From assembly GCF_030009775.1 (NCBI RefSeq), contig NZ_JASCTH010000005.1, forward strand, positions 124,001 to 188,000: a DNA stretch of 64,000 bases. Reading direction: 5' to 3'. Under the pieces are notes generated by a model that was not told the origin of the DNA, did no database searches, and saw only the letters and a program-made list of their open reading frames with translations. Shown piece by piece: positions 31,985 to 40,673 of this stretch. This stretch comes from Actinoplanes sandaracinus. GTDB taxonomy: Bacteria > Actinomycetota > Actinomycetes > Mycobacteriales > Micromonosporaceae. The position numbers were made by a program, and so were the translations under genes. Positions within the stretch are counted from its first letter, which is position 1. Each line of letters opens with the position of its first letter.

Positions 31985-33738
31985 CCGCCGAGCCCCGTTA
32001 TGCGATCGGACTCGACATCGGCGACGGCGAAAGCTGCCTCGGATGGGCTCCGCTCGACCGCTCCGAGCCGACACGGATCTATGCGCGGCCGCGCTCCGGG
32101 GAACGCAGCATCGTGACGGCCATGGCGCAGTCGCCGGCCGGCGCGTCCCGACGGCTCATCGGCGACGAGGCCGTGACCAGCCACGGGGCGACCCACTTCA
32201 GCGTCAATTTCAAGGCGGCGCCGGACGTGCTCTGCTCCGGGACCCCGGATGCCGTCTGCTTCGCCCAGTCCCTGCTGACGGAGTTCCGGGAGCACCACCC
32301 GGAGGTCTTCACCGATGGCGTGGCGTTCGTCGGGCACCCGGCGGGGTGGCCTGCCGAGGCGGTCGACGCGTACGGCCGGCACCTCGGCCTGCTGGGCCTG
32401 CCGGTGCGGCTGATGCCGGAGTCGCAGTCGGCGCTGCTGCACGTCCGCGACCGGGGTCGTGACGAGACGCGACTCGAACGGGTCCTGATCGTCGACATCG
32501 GCTCGTCCACGACCGACTTCACGATCGTCGAGGACCTCTCACCGAGGAACCTGCCGGTGGGCGCCACTCTCGGTTGCCGGCAGATCGACGAGCAGCTCGC
32601 CGCCCTGGTCCGGACCACGCTGCAGCACGACGCGGCGCTGATGGAGGCGCTGACCGCCGACGGCGGCCCGGATTTCCTGCTCCTCGCCTGCCGGTGGGCC
32701 AAGGAGGCGCAGTTCTCCGGCGTGTCCCGACGGATCATGGACCTGCGCGAGTCGTGCGAGGAACGCTTGCGGCCGATCGTCGCGACCGCGTGGACGTGGC
32801 TGCTCGATCTCGAGATCCCGCAGATGGTGGCGGCGCCCGGCGGCTGGGGCGACGGCTTCCGTGCCGTGCTGACCGAGGTGGCGGACCTGCTCGGCGACCA
32901 GCGGCCGCACCTGGTGGTGCTCACCGGAGGCGGCTCGCGCATGCCCCTCGCCGACTGGTTGAGCCGTGAGGTCTTCCCCACCTCCATGGTCGAGCACGAC
33001 GAGGATCCGCAGTTCGCGGTCGCCCGCGGGCTGGTGAGCAACGGGCAGCATCGGGCCGCCGTCGACCGTTTCCGGCGTGACGTGACCGGCCTGATACGGG
33101 CTCCGGAGACCGAGCGGATGGTCCGGGCGGAGGCGGTGCTGGCACTCGACAGCATGAAGGACAAGGTCGCCGTCCAGGTGCTGGAGGCACGCGCCTCGGC
33201 CGCCGATCTGGCCAACCACATCAAGTTCGGCATGTACGAGGCGACACAGGCGCTGGCCGACTCCCTCGCCTACTACCTGTCGATGCGGGTGGAGAGGATC
33301 TGCCGGCGGCACGGCGTCCCCGATCATCGGGTGCGCCTTGAGCTGACCCTGCCGGACCTGTTCACCGATCGGCTGGACCGCGTTCTCGAACGCGTCGACA
33401 AGGCCGAACGATTCACCGAACACAGCACGCCGGCGGTACTGGGTCAACTCGGTGTGCCCCAGGAAACGGTCAGCCAACTCTTCAGCTCGGCTCTCGAACG
33501 AATCAGAGCGAAGTTCGCCCCGGCCGTGAACCCGGAGATGGCGACGTTCGCGATCGGCGCCGTCACCAGCGGCTCCGGCTGGGCCGCCGATCGTGCCGCG
33601 CGAGCATGGATCCAGCGCATGCTCCGCCTCGGCGAGTACTCACCGGAAGAGCTCGACCGGATCACCGCCGAGGTGATGGCCGCCATCGCCGAGCAGACCA
33701 ACGACCGAGCCCGCGACCTGGAACGCTGGCTGGCCTGA
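31981..33738 (+). CDS. Hsp70/actin-fold ATPase partner of the KAP protein
   Basis: A 585-residue protein with the three nucleotide motifs of the actin/Hsp70 fold: phosphate-1 YAIGLDIGDGES (residues 7-18), phosphate-2 VLIVDIGSSTTDFTIVED (Asp172), and the adenosine motif LVVLTGGGSRMPLADW (Thr315-Ser319). Between these it keeps the AFVGHPAGWP block. The C-terminal 220 residues are helical and charged and do not look like the DnaK peptide-binding domain, so it is not a general chaperone. The 4-nt overlap with the KAP gene implies coupled synthesis. It may sense or hold a client and signal to the KAP ATPase (inference). Confidence 0.8.
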   Translation: MTAEPRYAIGLDIGDGESCLGWAPLDRSEPTRIYARPRSGERSIVTAMAQSPAGASRRLIGDEAVTSHGATHFSVNFKAAPDVLCSGTPDAVCFAQSLLTEFREHHPEVFTDGVAFVGHPAGWPAEAVDAYGRHLGLLGLPVRLMPESQSALLHVRDRGRDETRLERVLIVDIGSSTTDFTIVEDLSPRNLPVGATLGCRQIDEQLAALVRTTLQHDAALMEALTADGGPDFLLLACRWAKEAQFSGVSRRIMDLRESCEERLRPIVATAWTWLLDLEIPQMVAAPGGWGDGFRAVLTEVADLLGDQRPHLVVLTGGGSRMPLADWLSREVFPTSMVEHDEDPQFAVARGLVSNGQHRAAVDRFRRDVTGLIRAPETERMVRAEAVLALDSMKDKVAVQVLEARASAADLANHIKFGMYEATQALADSLAYYLSMRVERICRRHGVPDHRVRLELTLPDLFTDRLDRVLERVDKAERFTEHSTPAVLGQLGVPQETVSQLFSSALERIRAKFAPAVNPEMATFAIGAVTSGSGWAADRAARAWIQRMLRLGEYSPEELDRITAEVMAAIAEQTNDRARDLERWLA

Positions 33739-33757
33739 GCCGCCGCCGTCGGCGTGG

Positions 33758-34852
33758 TCAGCCGTGGACGAGCCTCTCCAGCGCGGGAACCACCGCGGCG
33801 GGTTCCGGCATCGCGGCGATCTCCGCCGCGACCTCCCGGGCCGCGGTGCGCAGCGCCTCGTCGGTCAGCAGGCGGTTCAGATGGACCGCGGTGATGGCCT
33901 TCGCGGTGACGGCCAGGCCGGCGCCGCGCCGCGCCAGCAGTTCGGCGTTGTGCTTGCGGTCGCCACCGCCGGGGGTGGTCAGCTGCGGCACGCCGGCGGC
34001 CAGGCCACCCAGCACGCTGCCCGCGCCGGAGTGGTGGATGAACGCCGCCGCGTGCGGGAGCGCCTCGTTCAGGGGCACCCGGCCGACGGTCCGTACGTTC
34101 GGCGGAAGTCCGCGGCGGGCCGTCGAGCGGACCAGGACGAACTCGGCGTCCACCTGTGCGGCCGCGGCGATCACCGCGGGGCCGGGGTCGCCGAGGTCCG
34201 GGCCGCTCAGTGTGCTGCGGCTGACCAGGACGCGGGGACGCTCGCCCGGGGTGAGAAGCCACTCAGGGATGGGGCCGCCGCCCGAGAACGGCACCGGCCG
34301 CATCGCGACCGTCCCCGGCGCGGCGCCGGCGCGAAGGCTCGGCGGTGTGACGGCGATGGTCAGCTCGGGGGCGGGGATGTCCAGTCCGGCCATGGCGCTG
34401 CTGGCCGTCACGGCCCGGAAGAGGTCGGTGGCCGGCCACAGGGTGTTCTCCTGCAGGACCGAGGGGATGGCCAGACGCCCGGCCACCACCGCACCGGCCT
34501 CGCTCAGCGACTCGAAGACGATCAGGTCGGGGCGTTCCCGCTCGGCGAGCGCCTGCAGCGGGCCGACCAGTGCCAGGTTGGCGCGGCCGAAGATCTCGCC
34601 GACCATGGCGTGACCGGCGACGCCCCGCATCTCGGCACGAGCGAGACGCGGATGGCGTACGGTCACCCGGAGCGCGCTCCGGGGCAGGCTGAAGGCGGCC
34701 CCGATGTCGGCGGTCCGCAGTCCCAGCACGTCGGGAGGGAAGCCTCCACCGGCCAGGATCACGTCATGCCCGGCGTCCCGGCATGCCGCGGCGAGCGGGA
34801 TCAGCGGCAGAAGATGACCTTGCAGCGGGACGGAGACGAACACGATGCGCAT
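33758..34852 (-). CDS. GT1-type glycosyltransferase (macrolide/antibiotic glycosyltransferase-like)
   Basis: A 364-residue protein; ATG 34852 is chosen because MRIVFVSVPLQGHLLPLIPLA is the classic GT-B N-terminus with the HxxP acceptor loop. The C-terminal donor domain has VGRVPLNEALPHAAAFIHHSGAGSVLGGLAAGVPQLTTP, the nucleotide-diphospho-sugar block of MGT-type enzymes (HHxGxGT-like), with GGGDRKHNAELLARRGAG after it. Such enzymes decorate natural products or inactivate macrolides. No biosynthetic genes adjoin it, so detoxification or self-resistance is more likely than a biosynthetic step. That is inference. Confidence 0.87.
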   Translation of the reverse strand: MRIVFVSVPLQGHLLPLIPLAAACRDAGHDVILAGGGFPPDVLGLRTADIGAAFSLPRSALRVTVRHPRLARAEMRGVAGHAMVGEIFGRANLALVGPLQALAERERPDLIVFESLSEAGAVVAGRLAIPSVLQENTLWPATDLFRAVTASSAMAGLDIPAPELTIAVTPPSLRAGAAPGTVAMRPVPFSGGGPIPEWLLTPGERPRVLVSRSTLSGPDLGDPGPAVIAAAAQVDAEFVLVRSTARRGLPPNVRTVGRVPLNEALPHAAAFIHHSGAGSVLGGLAAGVPQLTTPGGGDRKHNAELLARRGAGLAVTAKAITAVHLNRLLTDEALRTAAREVAAEIAAMPEPAAVVPALERLVHG

Positions 34853-34908
34853 GCCGCGTTCTATCACGCTTCGGCTGAGGTGTCGCTGAGTCCGGGCGGT
34901 CCTCAGGC

Positions 34909-34953
34909 GGCGCGCCCGGGGGCCACCCGGCATGGGTGACCCCGGGGGGCGCC
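34909..34953 (-). terminator. 20-bp near-perfect hairpin after the ABC-2 permease gene
   Basis: Arms 34909-34928 and 34934-34953 pair in 18 of 20 positions around a 5-nt loop. It sits 4 nt beyond the stop of the permease gene, which runs on the minus strand, and upstream of the glycosyltransferase gene, so it separates the two transcripts. Confidence 0.65.
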
Positions 34954-34956
34954 GGC

Positions 34957-35985
34957 TCAGGTGATGTCGCGCTTGCGCATCGTCCACATCGCCGCCATCG
35001 TCACGAGGCCGACCACCGCCAGCATCGCGATCCCGGCCATCTGCCAGGTGATCACCATGGAGGGCGGCTCGCACCCATTGACCGCGGAGAAGTCACAGGG
35101 CGCGTTGTAGTCCAGGACCTCCCACTCCTTCTCGAGCCAGGCGATCCCCCAGAACGGGAGCAGGTACGCCTCGGCGAAGCGCACCCGGGCCACCTGCAGC
35201 ACCACGGCGAGACCGAACTGGAACACCACGATCACGCCGATCGCCGCACCCAGGGCCATGGCCGTGTGCCGCCCGATGGAGGCCAGGCCGAATCCGATCA
35301 TCCCCGCGGCCAGCACCAACACCATCCCGCGCAGCTCCAGCAGACCGATCGACTGCCAGGCGCCCGAGGTCATCTTCGCGGTGGTGCCGCGCATCGTCGC
35401 GATCACCCAGAACAGGCCCGTCCATACCGCGCTGAGCGTCACCGTCAACCCGATCAGGCTGACCACCAGGGCGGCCAGCTTGGTGCTCAGCACCTGGAGC
35501 CGCCGGGGTCGCCAGAGCAGCAGGTTCATCATGCCGCCGCTGTTCCACTCGGCGCCGATGAAGGAGGCCCCGACGACGAACGCCACCATCGCGAGGATCG
35601 CGGCGAGAGTGGTGACCATGCCCGGGAAGTTCTCCCGGAAGTCGAACTGCGAGGGCATGAAGTCCTGGATCTGGACGTCCTCCCGCTGCAACTGGCCGAG
35701 CTGGTCGCAGGTGAAGCCCTCACCGTACTGCTGCTTCATCTGCTCGGGGGTGAGCGACTCGCACCGCTTCTTCTCCTCGGCGGCGTAGCCGGTCTGCTCC
35801 TGGAAGTACCGGTCAGCCTCGGCCTGCGCCTGCGCGATCACCGCAGGGGTGGGCTTCTCGTTCGACACGAACATGCCGATGGCCACGGCGACCAGCACGA
35901 GCACGGCGCCCAGCACGAAATACCGGCTGAACCGGCGCTTGGCCAGACGGCGGGTCTCCGCCTTGAACAGGCTCACTGTCCCCAT
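34957..35985 (-). CDS. ABC-2 type exporter permease
   Basis: A 342-residue membrane protein. The first helix is at about residues 25-43 (FVLGAVLVLVAVAIGMFV). An extracytoplasmic loop of about 85 residues rich in Gln and Glu follows, with two Cys (KRCESLT, FTCDQLG) that could form a disulfide. Five hydrophobic segments are at about 120-145, 168-193, 210-230, 235-260 and 310-330. WNSGGMMNLLLWRPRR is the conserved cytoplasmic coupling segment of the family. It overlaps the ATPase gene upstream by 13 nt. The pair forms a two-gene exporter of unknown substrate; relatives include bacitracin- and lantibiotic-type resistance pumps. Confidence 0.85.
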   Translation of the reverse strand: MGTVSLFKAETRRLAKRRFSRYFVLGAVLVLVAVAIGMFVSNEKPTPAVIAQAQAEADRYFQEQTGYAAEEKKRCESLTPEQMKQQYGEGFTCDQLGQLQREDVQIQDFMPSQFDFRENFPGMVTTLAAILAMVAFVVGASFIGAEWNSGGMMNLLLWRPRRLQVLSTKLAALVVSLIGLTVTLSAVWTGLFWVIATMRGTTAKMTSGAWQSIGLLELRGMVLVLAAGMIGFGLASIGRHTAMALGAAIGVIVVFQFGLAVVLQVARVRFAEAYLLPFWGIAWLEKEWEVLDYNAPCDFSAVNGCEPPSMVITWQMAGIAMLAVVGLVTMAAMWTMRKRDIT

Positions 35986-36956
35986 CCGTTCCCGGCCGTA
36001 GCCGCCACGTCGTCCACCTGACGGTTGGCTCCCTCCACCGGGGCGGTGCCGGTGAGCTGAAGGAAGACGCTTTCGAGATCCACCGTGACCGGCGTCAGCT
36101 CGGACACGAAGATCTGATGACCGGCCAGCAGCCGCGTGATCTGTGCCGGTCTGCTCGCGTTGCCGACGATGAAGTGGTCCTGTTCCAGGGTCACCTCGGC
36201 GCCCGCCGCCCGCAGCGCCTGGGCGGCGCCGAACATGTCGACGCCGGGTTCGAGCCGCACCTTCACCTTCGTCGAGCGGTGCTCGGCGAGGACTTCCGCG
36301 ACCGAGCCGGCGGCCACCCGGCGGCCCGCCGCGATGATGGTCACCGAGTCGCAGATCAGCTGGATCTCGGCCAGGATGTGGCTGGAGAGCAGCACGGTCA
36401 TCCCGGAGTCGGAAAGGGTGCGCATCAGGGTGCGCATCTCCCGGATGCCACCCGGGTCCAGGCCGTTCGCCGGCTCGTCCAGAATCAGGAACTTCGGCTC
36501 CTTGAGAAGCGCGGAAGCAACCGCCAGGCGCTGCTTCATGCCGAGCGAGTAGGTCTTCACCCGCTCCGCGGCCCGCTCCCGGAGGCCGACCACCTCGAGT
36601 ACCGCGTCGACCCGGCGCTGGTCGACGCCGCCGGCGTCGGCCAGCAGGGACAGCGTTTCGCGTGCGGTGAAGTTGCCGAAGAACTGCGGGCTCTCCACGA
36701 TCGCACCGACGAGACCGGCCACCTCGGGCAGATGCTGCGGAACCTCCCGGCCGAGAATCGTCATCCGGCCCCCGTTGGGCTTGATGAGCCCGAGCAGCGT
36801 ACGCAGGGTGGTGGTCTTGCCGGATCCGTTCGGCCCCAGGAAGCCGTGCACCTGCCCGGCTTCCACGACCATGTCGAAGCCGTCGAGCGCCTTCCTGGCT
36901 CCCTTGCGGCTGCGATACGTCTTCTGCAGCCCTGATATCTCGAGTACGGCGGTCAT
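35973..36956 (-). CDS. ABC transporter ATP-binding protein (drug/peptide exporter type)
   Basis: A 327-residue ATPase. ATG 36956 is chosen with AAGG 8 nt upstream; GTG 36965 is possible. Walker A is GPNGSGKTTT, the signature is YSLGMKQRLAVA (the usual LSGGM is reduced to YSLGM), Walker B is FLILDEPANGLDP and the H-loop is LLSSHILAEI. The C-terminal 90 residues form the DUF4162-like extension seen in BcrA/YtrB-type exporters. It pairs with the permease at 34957-35985. Confidence 0.9.
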   Translation of the reverse strand: MTAVLEISGLQKTYRSRKGARKALDGFDMVVEAGQVHGFLGPNGSGKTTTLRTLLGLIKPNGGRMTILGREVPQHLPEVAGLVGAIVESPQFFGNFTARETLSLLADAGGVDQRRVDAVLEVVGLRERAAERVKTYSLGMKQRLAVASALLKEPKFLILDEPANGLDPGGIREMRTLMRTLSDSGMTVLLSSHILAEIQLICDSVTIIAAGRRVAAGSVAEVLAEHRSTKVKVRLEPGVDMFGAAQALRAAGAEVTLEQDHFIVGNASRPAQITRLLAGHQIFVSELTPVTVDLESVFLQLTGTAPVEGANRQVDDVAATAGNGWGQ

Positions 36957-37143
36957 TCGCCGCACCTTAGATGATCAGGGCAACCTCTGCGTACGATCCA
37001 CCCGTTTCACCGGGCCGAGCACCTGCCGCCGCCCGCCGCACCGGCATCGGCGCCCGCGACCTCGCCCGCAGCGCCACCGTGGGCCTGATCCGCCGGTGCG
37101 GTTCGGCGGCGCTCGGGTGGCGGGCCGGAGTCATGCTGAACAG

Positions 37144-37521
37144 GTGCGCTTCATTCTGAACGTCCTGTGGTTCATCTTCGGCAGCGGCTTCCTCCTGGCC
37201 ATCGGGTACGGCGTCGCCGCGTTGATCTGTTTCGCCCTGATCGTGACCATCCCGTTCGGTGTGGCATCGCTGCGCCTGGCGGTCTACTCGCTGTGGCCGT
37301 TCGGCCGCACCGTCGTCGACCGCCGCGATGCCGGCGCCGCCTCCGGCATCGGGAACATCCTGTGGCTCGTCCTGGCCGGCTGGTGGATCGCCCTGGCCCA
37401 CATCACCGCCGGTGTCGCCCAGTGCGTGACGATCATCGGCATCCCCTTCGGCATCGCCAACTTCAAGCTCGTCCCCGTCGCCCTCTGGCCGCTCGGCCGT
37501 GAGATCGTCGATCTCGACTGA
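37144..37521 (+). CDS. YccF-domain small membrane protein
   Basis: A 125-residue membrane protein from GTG 37144. It has two copies of the YccF module: VLWFIFGSGFLLAIGY with FALIVTIPFGVASLRLAVYSLWPFG, then NILWLVLAGWWIALAHI with VTIIGIPFGIANFKLVPVALWPLG. The IPFG...L....LWPFG motif is the family hallmark, here exactly twice. Its function is unknown; inner-membrane location is likely. No operon partner is obvious. Confidence 0.85.
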   Translation: MRFILNVLWFIFGSGFLLAIGYGVAALICFALIVTIPFGVASLRLAVYSLWPFGRTVVDRRDAGAASGIGNILWLVLAGWWIALAHITAGVAQCVTIIGIPFGIANFKLVPVALWPLGREIVDLD

Positions 37522-37568
37522 GGTCGCCGACGGCCGAGCGCGAGACTCGAAGATCGAGGAGACGTCCC

Positions 37569-37979
37569 ATGCCGGCGAAACGTGGAGCCCTGTTCCAGGT
37601 GTGCGGCGCCATGGCGGTCGCGGTGCTCTCCGCGGTGGCGTGGTTCGCCTGGCTGGGCTGGGACGACGAGTACCAGACCGATCCGGCCACCGGTGTGGCG
37701 TCCGGGCCGTACCAGGTGTGGCAGATCGCCGGTTGTGGGGTTTCGCTGTTGATCCTGCTGGTCGGCGCCGAGCTGGCGGGCGTGCGGGCGCTGCCGGCGT
37801 CGGCGGCGCTGACTCTCGGGTTCACCGGGGCGTGGACCATCGATGCGGCACGCTCGGACGAGACCGGCCTCTTCGGGGTCGGCGCCGTCATGCTGCTGGC
37901 CGGTCTGTGCGTGGGATCCGCCCTGGTATCCGGGGCCGTCATCGGGCTCCGCGACCGCCGGGGAGCGCGCCGTTCCTGA
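37569..37979 (+). CDS. Hypothetical four-helix membrane protein
   Basis: A 136-residue protein; GAGGAGA lies about 8 nt before ATG 37569. Hydrophobic stretches at about residues 8-28, 50-70, 76-92 and 100-126 predict four membrane helices, with a short acidic loop (WDDEYQTDPATG) after the first. No domain is recognised. It follows the YccF gene by 47 nt and may share its transcript. Confidence 0.65.
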   Translation: MPAKRGALFQVCGAMAVAVLSAVAWFAWLGWDDEYQTDPATGVASGPYQVWQIAGCGVSLLILLVGAELAGVRALPASAALTLGFTGAWTIDAARSDETGLFGVGAVMLLAGLCVGSALVSGAVIGLRDRRGARRS

Positions 37980-38056
37980 CCGGTACGGCCGGGACCGAAT
38001 ACACCAAACGATCTTCCAGCACCGATATTGTTGCCGCCGGCTGAGACGATCTCCAC

Positions 38057-38584
38057 ATGGAGCGAGTCGATAGTCGCGTTGTCTATGAGAACCCCTGGAT
38101 GGTCGTTCGCGAGGACGAGATTCGGCGTCCTGACGGAACCCCGGGAATCTTCGGCGTGGTGGAGAAGCCCGACTTCGCGCTGGTCCTGCCTCGCTGGCAG
38201 GACGGGTTCTGGCTCGTCGAGCAGTTCCGCTACCCGGTCGGGCGGCGTGCCTGGGAGTTTCCTCAAGGTAGTTGGGGGCGTGGCGCCAGTGGCGACCAAG
38301 CCTCGCTCGCGCGTCAGGAGCTTGCCGAGGAGACCGGCCTGCAGGCCGCGTCCCTCACTCATCTGGGCCATCTGTTCGAGGCTTACGGTTTTTCGACCCA
38401 GGGGTTCGATGTCTATCTCGCGGAAGGACTCACCGAAGGGGAGCCCGACCGGGAACCGAGTGAGCAGGACATGATCCACCGAGCGTTCACCGACCAGGAG
38501 ATCGATGGAATGATTCTGTCGGGGCAGATCGTGGACGCGCCGTCGTTGGCAGCGCTGACTCTCTTCCGGCTCCGGCCGGCCTGA
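38057..38584 (+). CDS. NUDIX hydrolase, ADP-ribose-pyrophosphatase-like
   Basis: A 175-residue NUDIX protein. VYENPWMVVREDEIRRPDG and WLVEQFRYPVGRRAWEFPQGSW match the ADP-ribose diphosphatase subgroup. The NUDIX box is degenerate: SLARQELAEETGL keeps the metal-binding EExGL but has Gln where the Arg of REUxEE is expected, and the upstream Glu of the Gx5E part is missing. It may therefore have altered or weak catalysis. It stands alone between small hypothetical genes. Confidence 0.82.
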   Translation: MERVDSRVVYENPWMVVREDEIRRPDGTPGIFGVVEKPDFALVLPRWQDGFWLVEQFRYPVGRRAWEFPQGSWGRGASGDQASLARQELAEETGLQAASLTHLGHLFEAYGFSTQGFDVYLAEGLTEGEPDREPSEQDMIHRAFTDQEIDGMILSGQIVDAPSLAALTLFRLRPA

Positions 38585-38748
38585 CGGGAGGCCCGTACTC
38601 CTCGGGTCTGTTCTCATGCCGCGAGTCGCGCGCTGCTGGGCGTGACGGCTTCGGCGAGGTCGGCGGAAGCGCTCGGCCGCCGGGTTCCGCCGGTTTCCCA
38701 TCACACCGATACGATCATGGCCGACTCGGGGAGTGATGGAAGACGTTG

Positions 38749-39630
38749 GTGCGCACGCTGCGATGCCGCCGGATGGCAAAGCTCCCGGCTCTGAACGACG
38801 CGGAGCACCTCGTTGCGCTGAACGCCACCGTCGACGGCCGGCTGGTCGCCGTCTCGGCGTGTGGTAGCCGGCGCAGCCGACTACCCGACCTGCGGGTACG
38901 AGTTCACCTGCACGAAGCCGGGGACGACTGGCGTCCGGTGGAACTGACCGGTGTGACGATAACGCCGGACGAGGTGGACCTGCTGCCTGACGGAAGTCTC
39001 CTGCTGGTCCAGTCCCGATGCGTCCGCCGGCCGTTCGAGCCGGTGCCGGACAACGCGCAGGTGTTCAGCGCGTCCGGTCAAGCGCTGCGGTCGTTCCGGG
39101 TCGGTGATGGCGTCGAACACCTCGCCGTCGACGAGCCGGGCACCATCTGGGTCGGTTACTTCGATGAGGGCATCTACAGCGGGGATCCGCTCAGCGCCGG
39201 CGGTCTCACACGGTTCGACGAGTTCGGTCGGCAGCTGTGGACCTACTGGCCGCCATCCGGATTCGGTCACATCGCCACCTGCTACGCGTTGAACGTGGGT
39301 GCTCGCACGACGTGGGCCTCCTACTACACCGACTTCCCGCTGGTCCGGATCACCGATACGAAGGTCAGCCCCTTCCCGCCGGGCCCGGTCCGCGGAGCGC
39401 AGGGCGTACTCGTCCACGACGACGTGGTGATCTTCATCGGCGGGTACGGCACGCCGCACCGGTTGACCGAGTGCCGACTGCGCGACGGCACCATCGTTGA
39501 GCACGGTCCGGCCGCCCTCACCCCGTTGCAGAAGATCAACCTCGTCAGCACCCGCGGAAGCCGCCTCTACCTGCGAACCACCCATGCGGTCTTCGAGGCC
39601 GACCTGGCCGAATCGTCGCCGCAGCGCTGA
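38749..39630 (+). CDS. Hypothetical beta-propeller-like protein
   Basis: About 293 residues from GTG 38749, with GGAAG 6 nt upstream; TTG 38746 and ATG 38773 are other possible starts. Repeating short strand blocks such as DLLPDGSLLLVQSRC, HLAVDEPGTIWVGYFDEGIY, TCYALNVGARTTWASYY and GVLVHDDVVIFIGGYG look like propeller blades. No signal peptide or catalytic motif is seen. I recognise no named family and assign no function. Confidence 0.65.
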   Translation: MRTLRCRRMAKLPALNDAEHLVALNATVDGRLVAVSACGSRRSRLPDLRVRVHLHEAGDDWRPVELTGVTITPDEVDLLPDGSLLLVQSRCVRRPFEPVPDNAQVFSASGQALRSFRVGDGVEHLAVDEPGTIWVGYFDEGIYSGDPLSAGGLTRFDEFGRQLWTYWPPSGFGHIATCYALNVGARTTWASYYTDFPLVRITDTKVSPFPPGPVRGAQGVLVHDDVVIFIGGYGTPHRLTECRLRDGTIVEHGPAALTPLQKINLVSTRGSRLYLRTTHAVFEADLAESSPQR

Positions 39631-39914
39631 CCCCTGACCCACTTCGAACACCGCTGCCGGACCGGTTCTTGCTGGGATCACGTCAGTGACGCCGCTGATG
39701 CCCGCCGAGACGTTCGGTGACGAGCCGAGGCGTGCTCACTCCGGACTGGGCACTTGACGCGGCGAGAATCATCTCTTTGACTGGAGACGTCATCTTGCAG
39801 CGCCGGTCGGTGGTGGAGCGCGCTGGTCAACCCCGGGCCACACGGGGGCGTCCAGCCATGGTTTGCACCGAGTGCTCGGCGTGCCCGCGTGGTCCCGACT
39901 CGAGAGGGACCACC

Positions 39915-40673
39915 ATGAGCGACACCACCGCTGCGGGGCCGTCCGCCCCGCCGCAGCAGGATCAGCCGCAGTACGACCCCACGGACTGGACCCCGATCAT
40001 CGAGCGGGCGTTCTTCGCACGTCTGCTGGAACTGCTCGGATCCCGTGCCGACACCGCCTGGCCCCAGCCCGTCGACGAGTTGGTGCGACACCGGCTCGCA
40101 GCCCTCGATACGCGGATCGGCCCCTTGGTCGCCACCACGATGGACGCGGCCAACTCCAGGTTCACGGCGCTTGCCGTCGCGGCGTATGACGTCGTCGAGC
40201 CCGTGTGCGGCCCCACCGAGACGGCCGCGATCGTGGAGGACTGCCTCAACAGCCCGCTGCGCGAGGACATCCTGGCCGGTACCCGCGGCATGCTCGATCA
40301 CACCGACGACCCCTTCACCGCTCTGGTCGCCGCCAGCAAGCAACGCGAGCAGACCTACTTCGGCCCGTCGTTTCATTTCGAGCGGCCCGTCGACGATCAC
40401 GACACTTACGTCCTGGACGTGCGCCGCTGCCTCTTCCACGACGTGCTGGTCGCGGCCGGACGGAGCGAACTGCAGCCGATTCTGTGCCGCTTCGACCTCA
40501 ACTGGGCCGACGCCATCGAGCCGGCGCGCCATCACCTCAGGTTCGTGCGGCCGGTGACGTTCGCCAGCGGCTCGACGTGCCGCATGCTGTTCACCCGCGA
40601 GGAACATCTCTCCGGGCTGATCGCCGAGCCCGCTCATGCGCACACGGCACAGCAGGCGGCGGCCGCGGATTGA
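39915..40673 (+). CDS. L-2-amino-thiazoline-4-carboxylate-hydrolase-family protein
   Basis: A 252-residue cytoplasmic protein; GAGAGGG lies 6 nt before ATG 39915. The C-terminal half carries TYVLDVRRCLFHDVLVAAG then LCRFDLNWADAI, the conserved RC-x-F/H and FDxxWxxxI blocks of the ATC-hydrolase-like family. The conserved Cys of RRCLFHD is present. The N-terminal 90 residues are helical and less conserved. ATC hydrolases open a thiazoline ring on the way to cysteine, but most family members are untested, so only the family is claimed. No cysteine genes adjoin it. Confidence 0.65.
   Translation: MSDTTAAGPSAPPQQDQPQYDPTDWTPIIERAFFARLLELLGSRADTAWPQPVDELVRHRLAALDTRIGPLVATTMDAANSRFTALAVAAYDVVEPVCGPTETAAIVEDCLNSPLREDILAGTRGMLDHTDDPFTALVAASKQREQTYFGPSFHFERPVDDHDTYVLDVRRCLFHDVLVAAGRSELQPILCRFDLNWADAIEPARHHLRFVRPVTFASGSTCRMLFTREEHLSGLIAEPAHAHTAQQAAAAD

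Noticed and set aside
31981-33738. Hsp70-like protein as a standard DnaK chaperone
   Set aside because: Only the nucleotide-binding fold is recognisable; the substrate-binding domain and dnaJ/grpE neighbours are absent.
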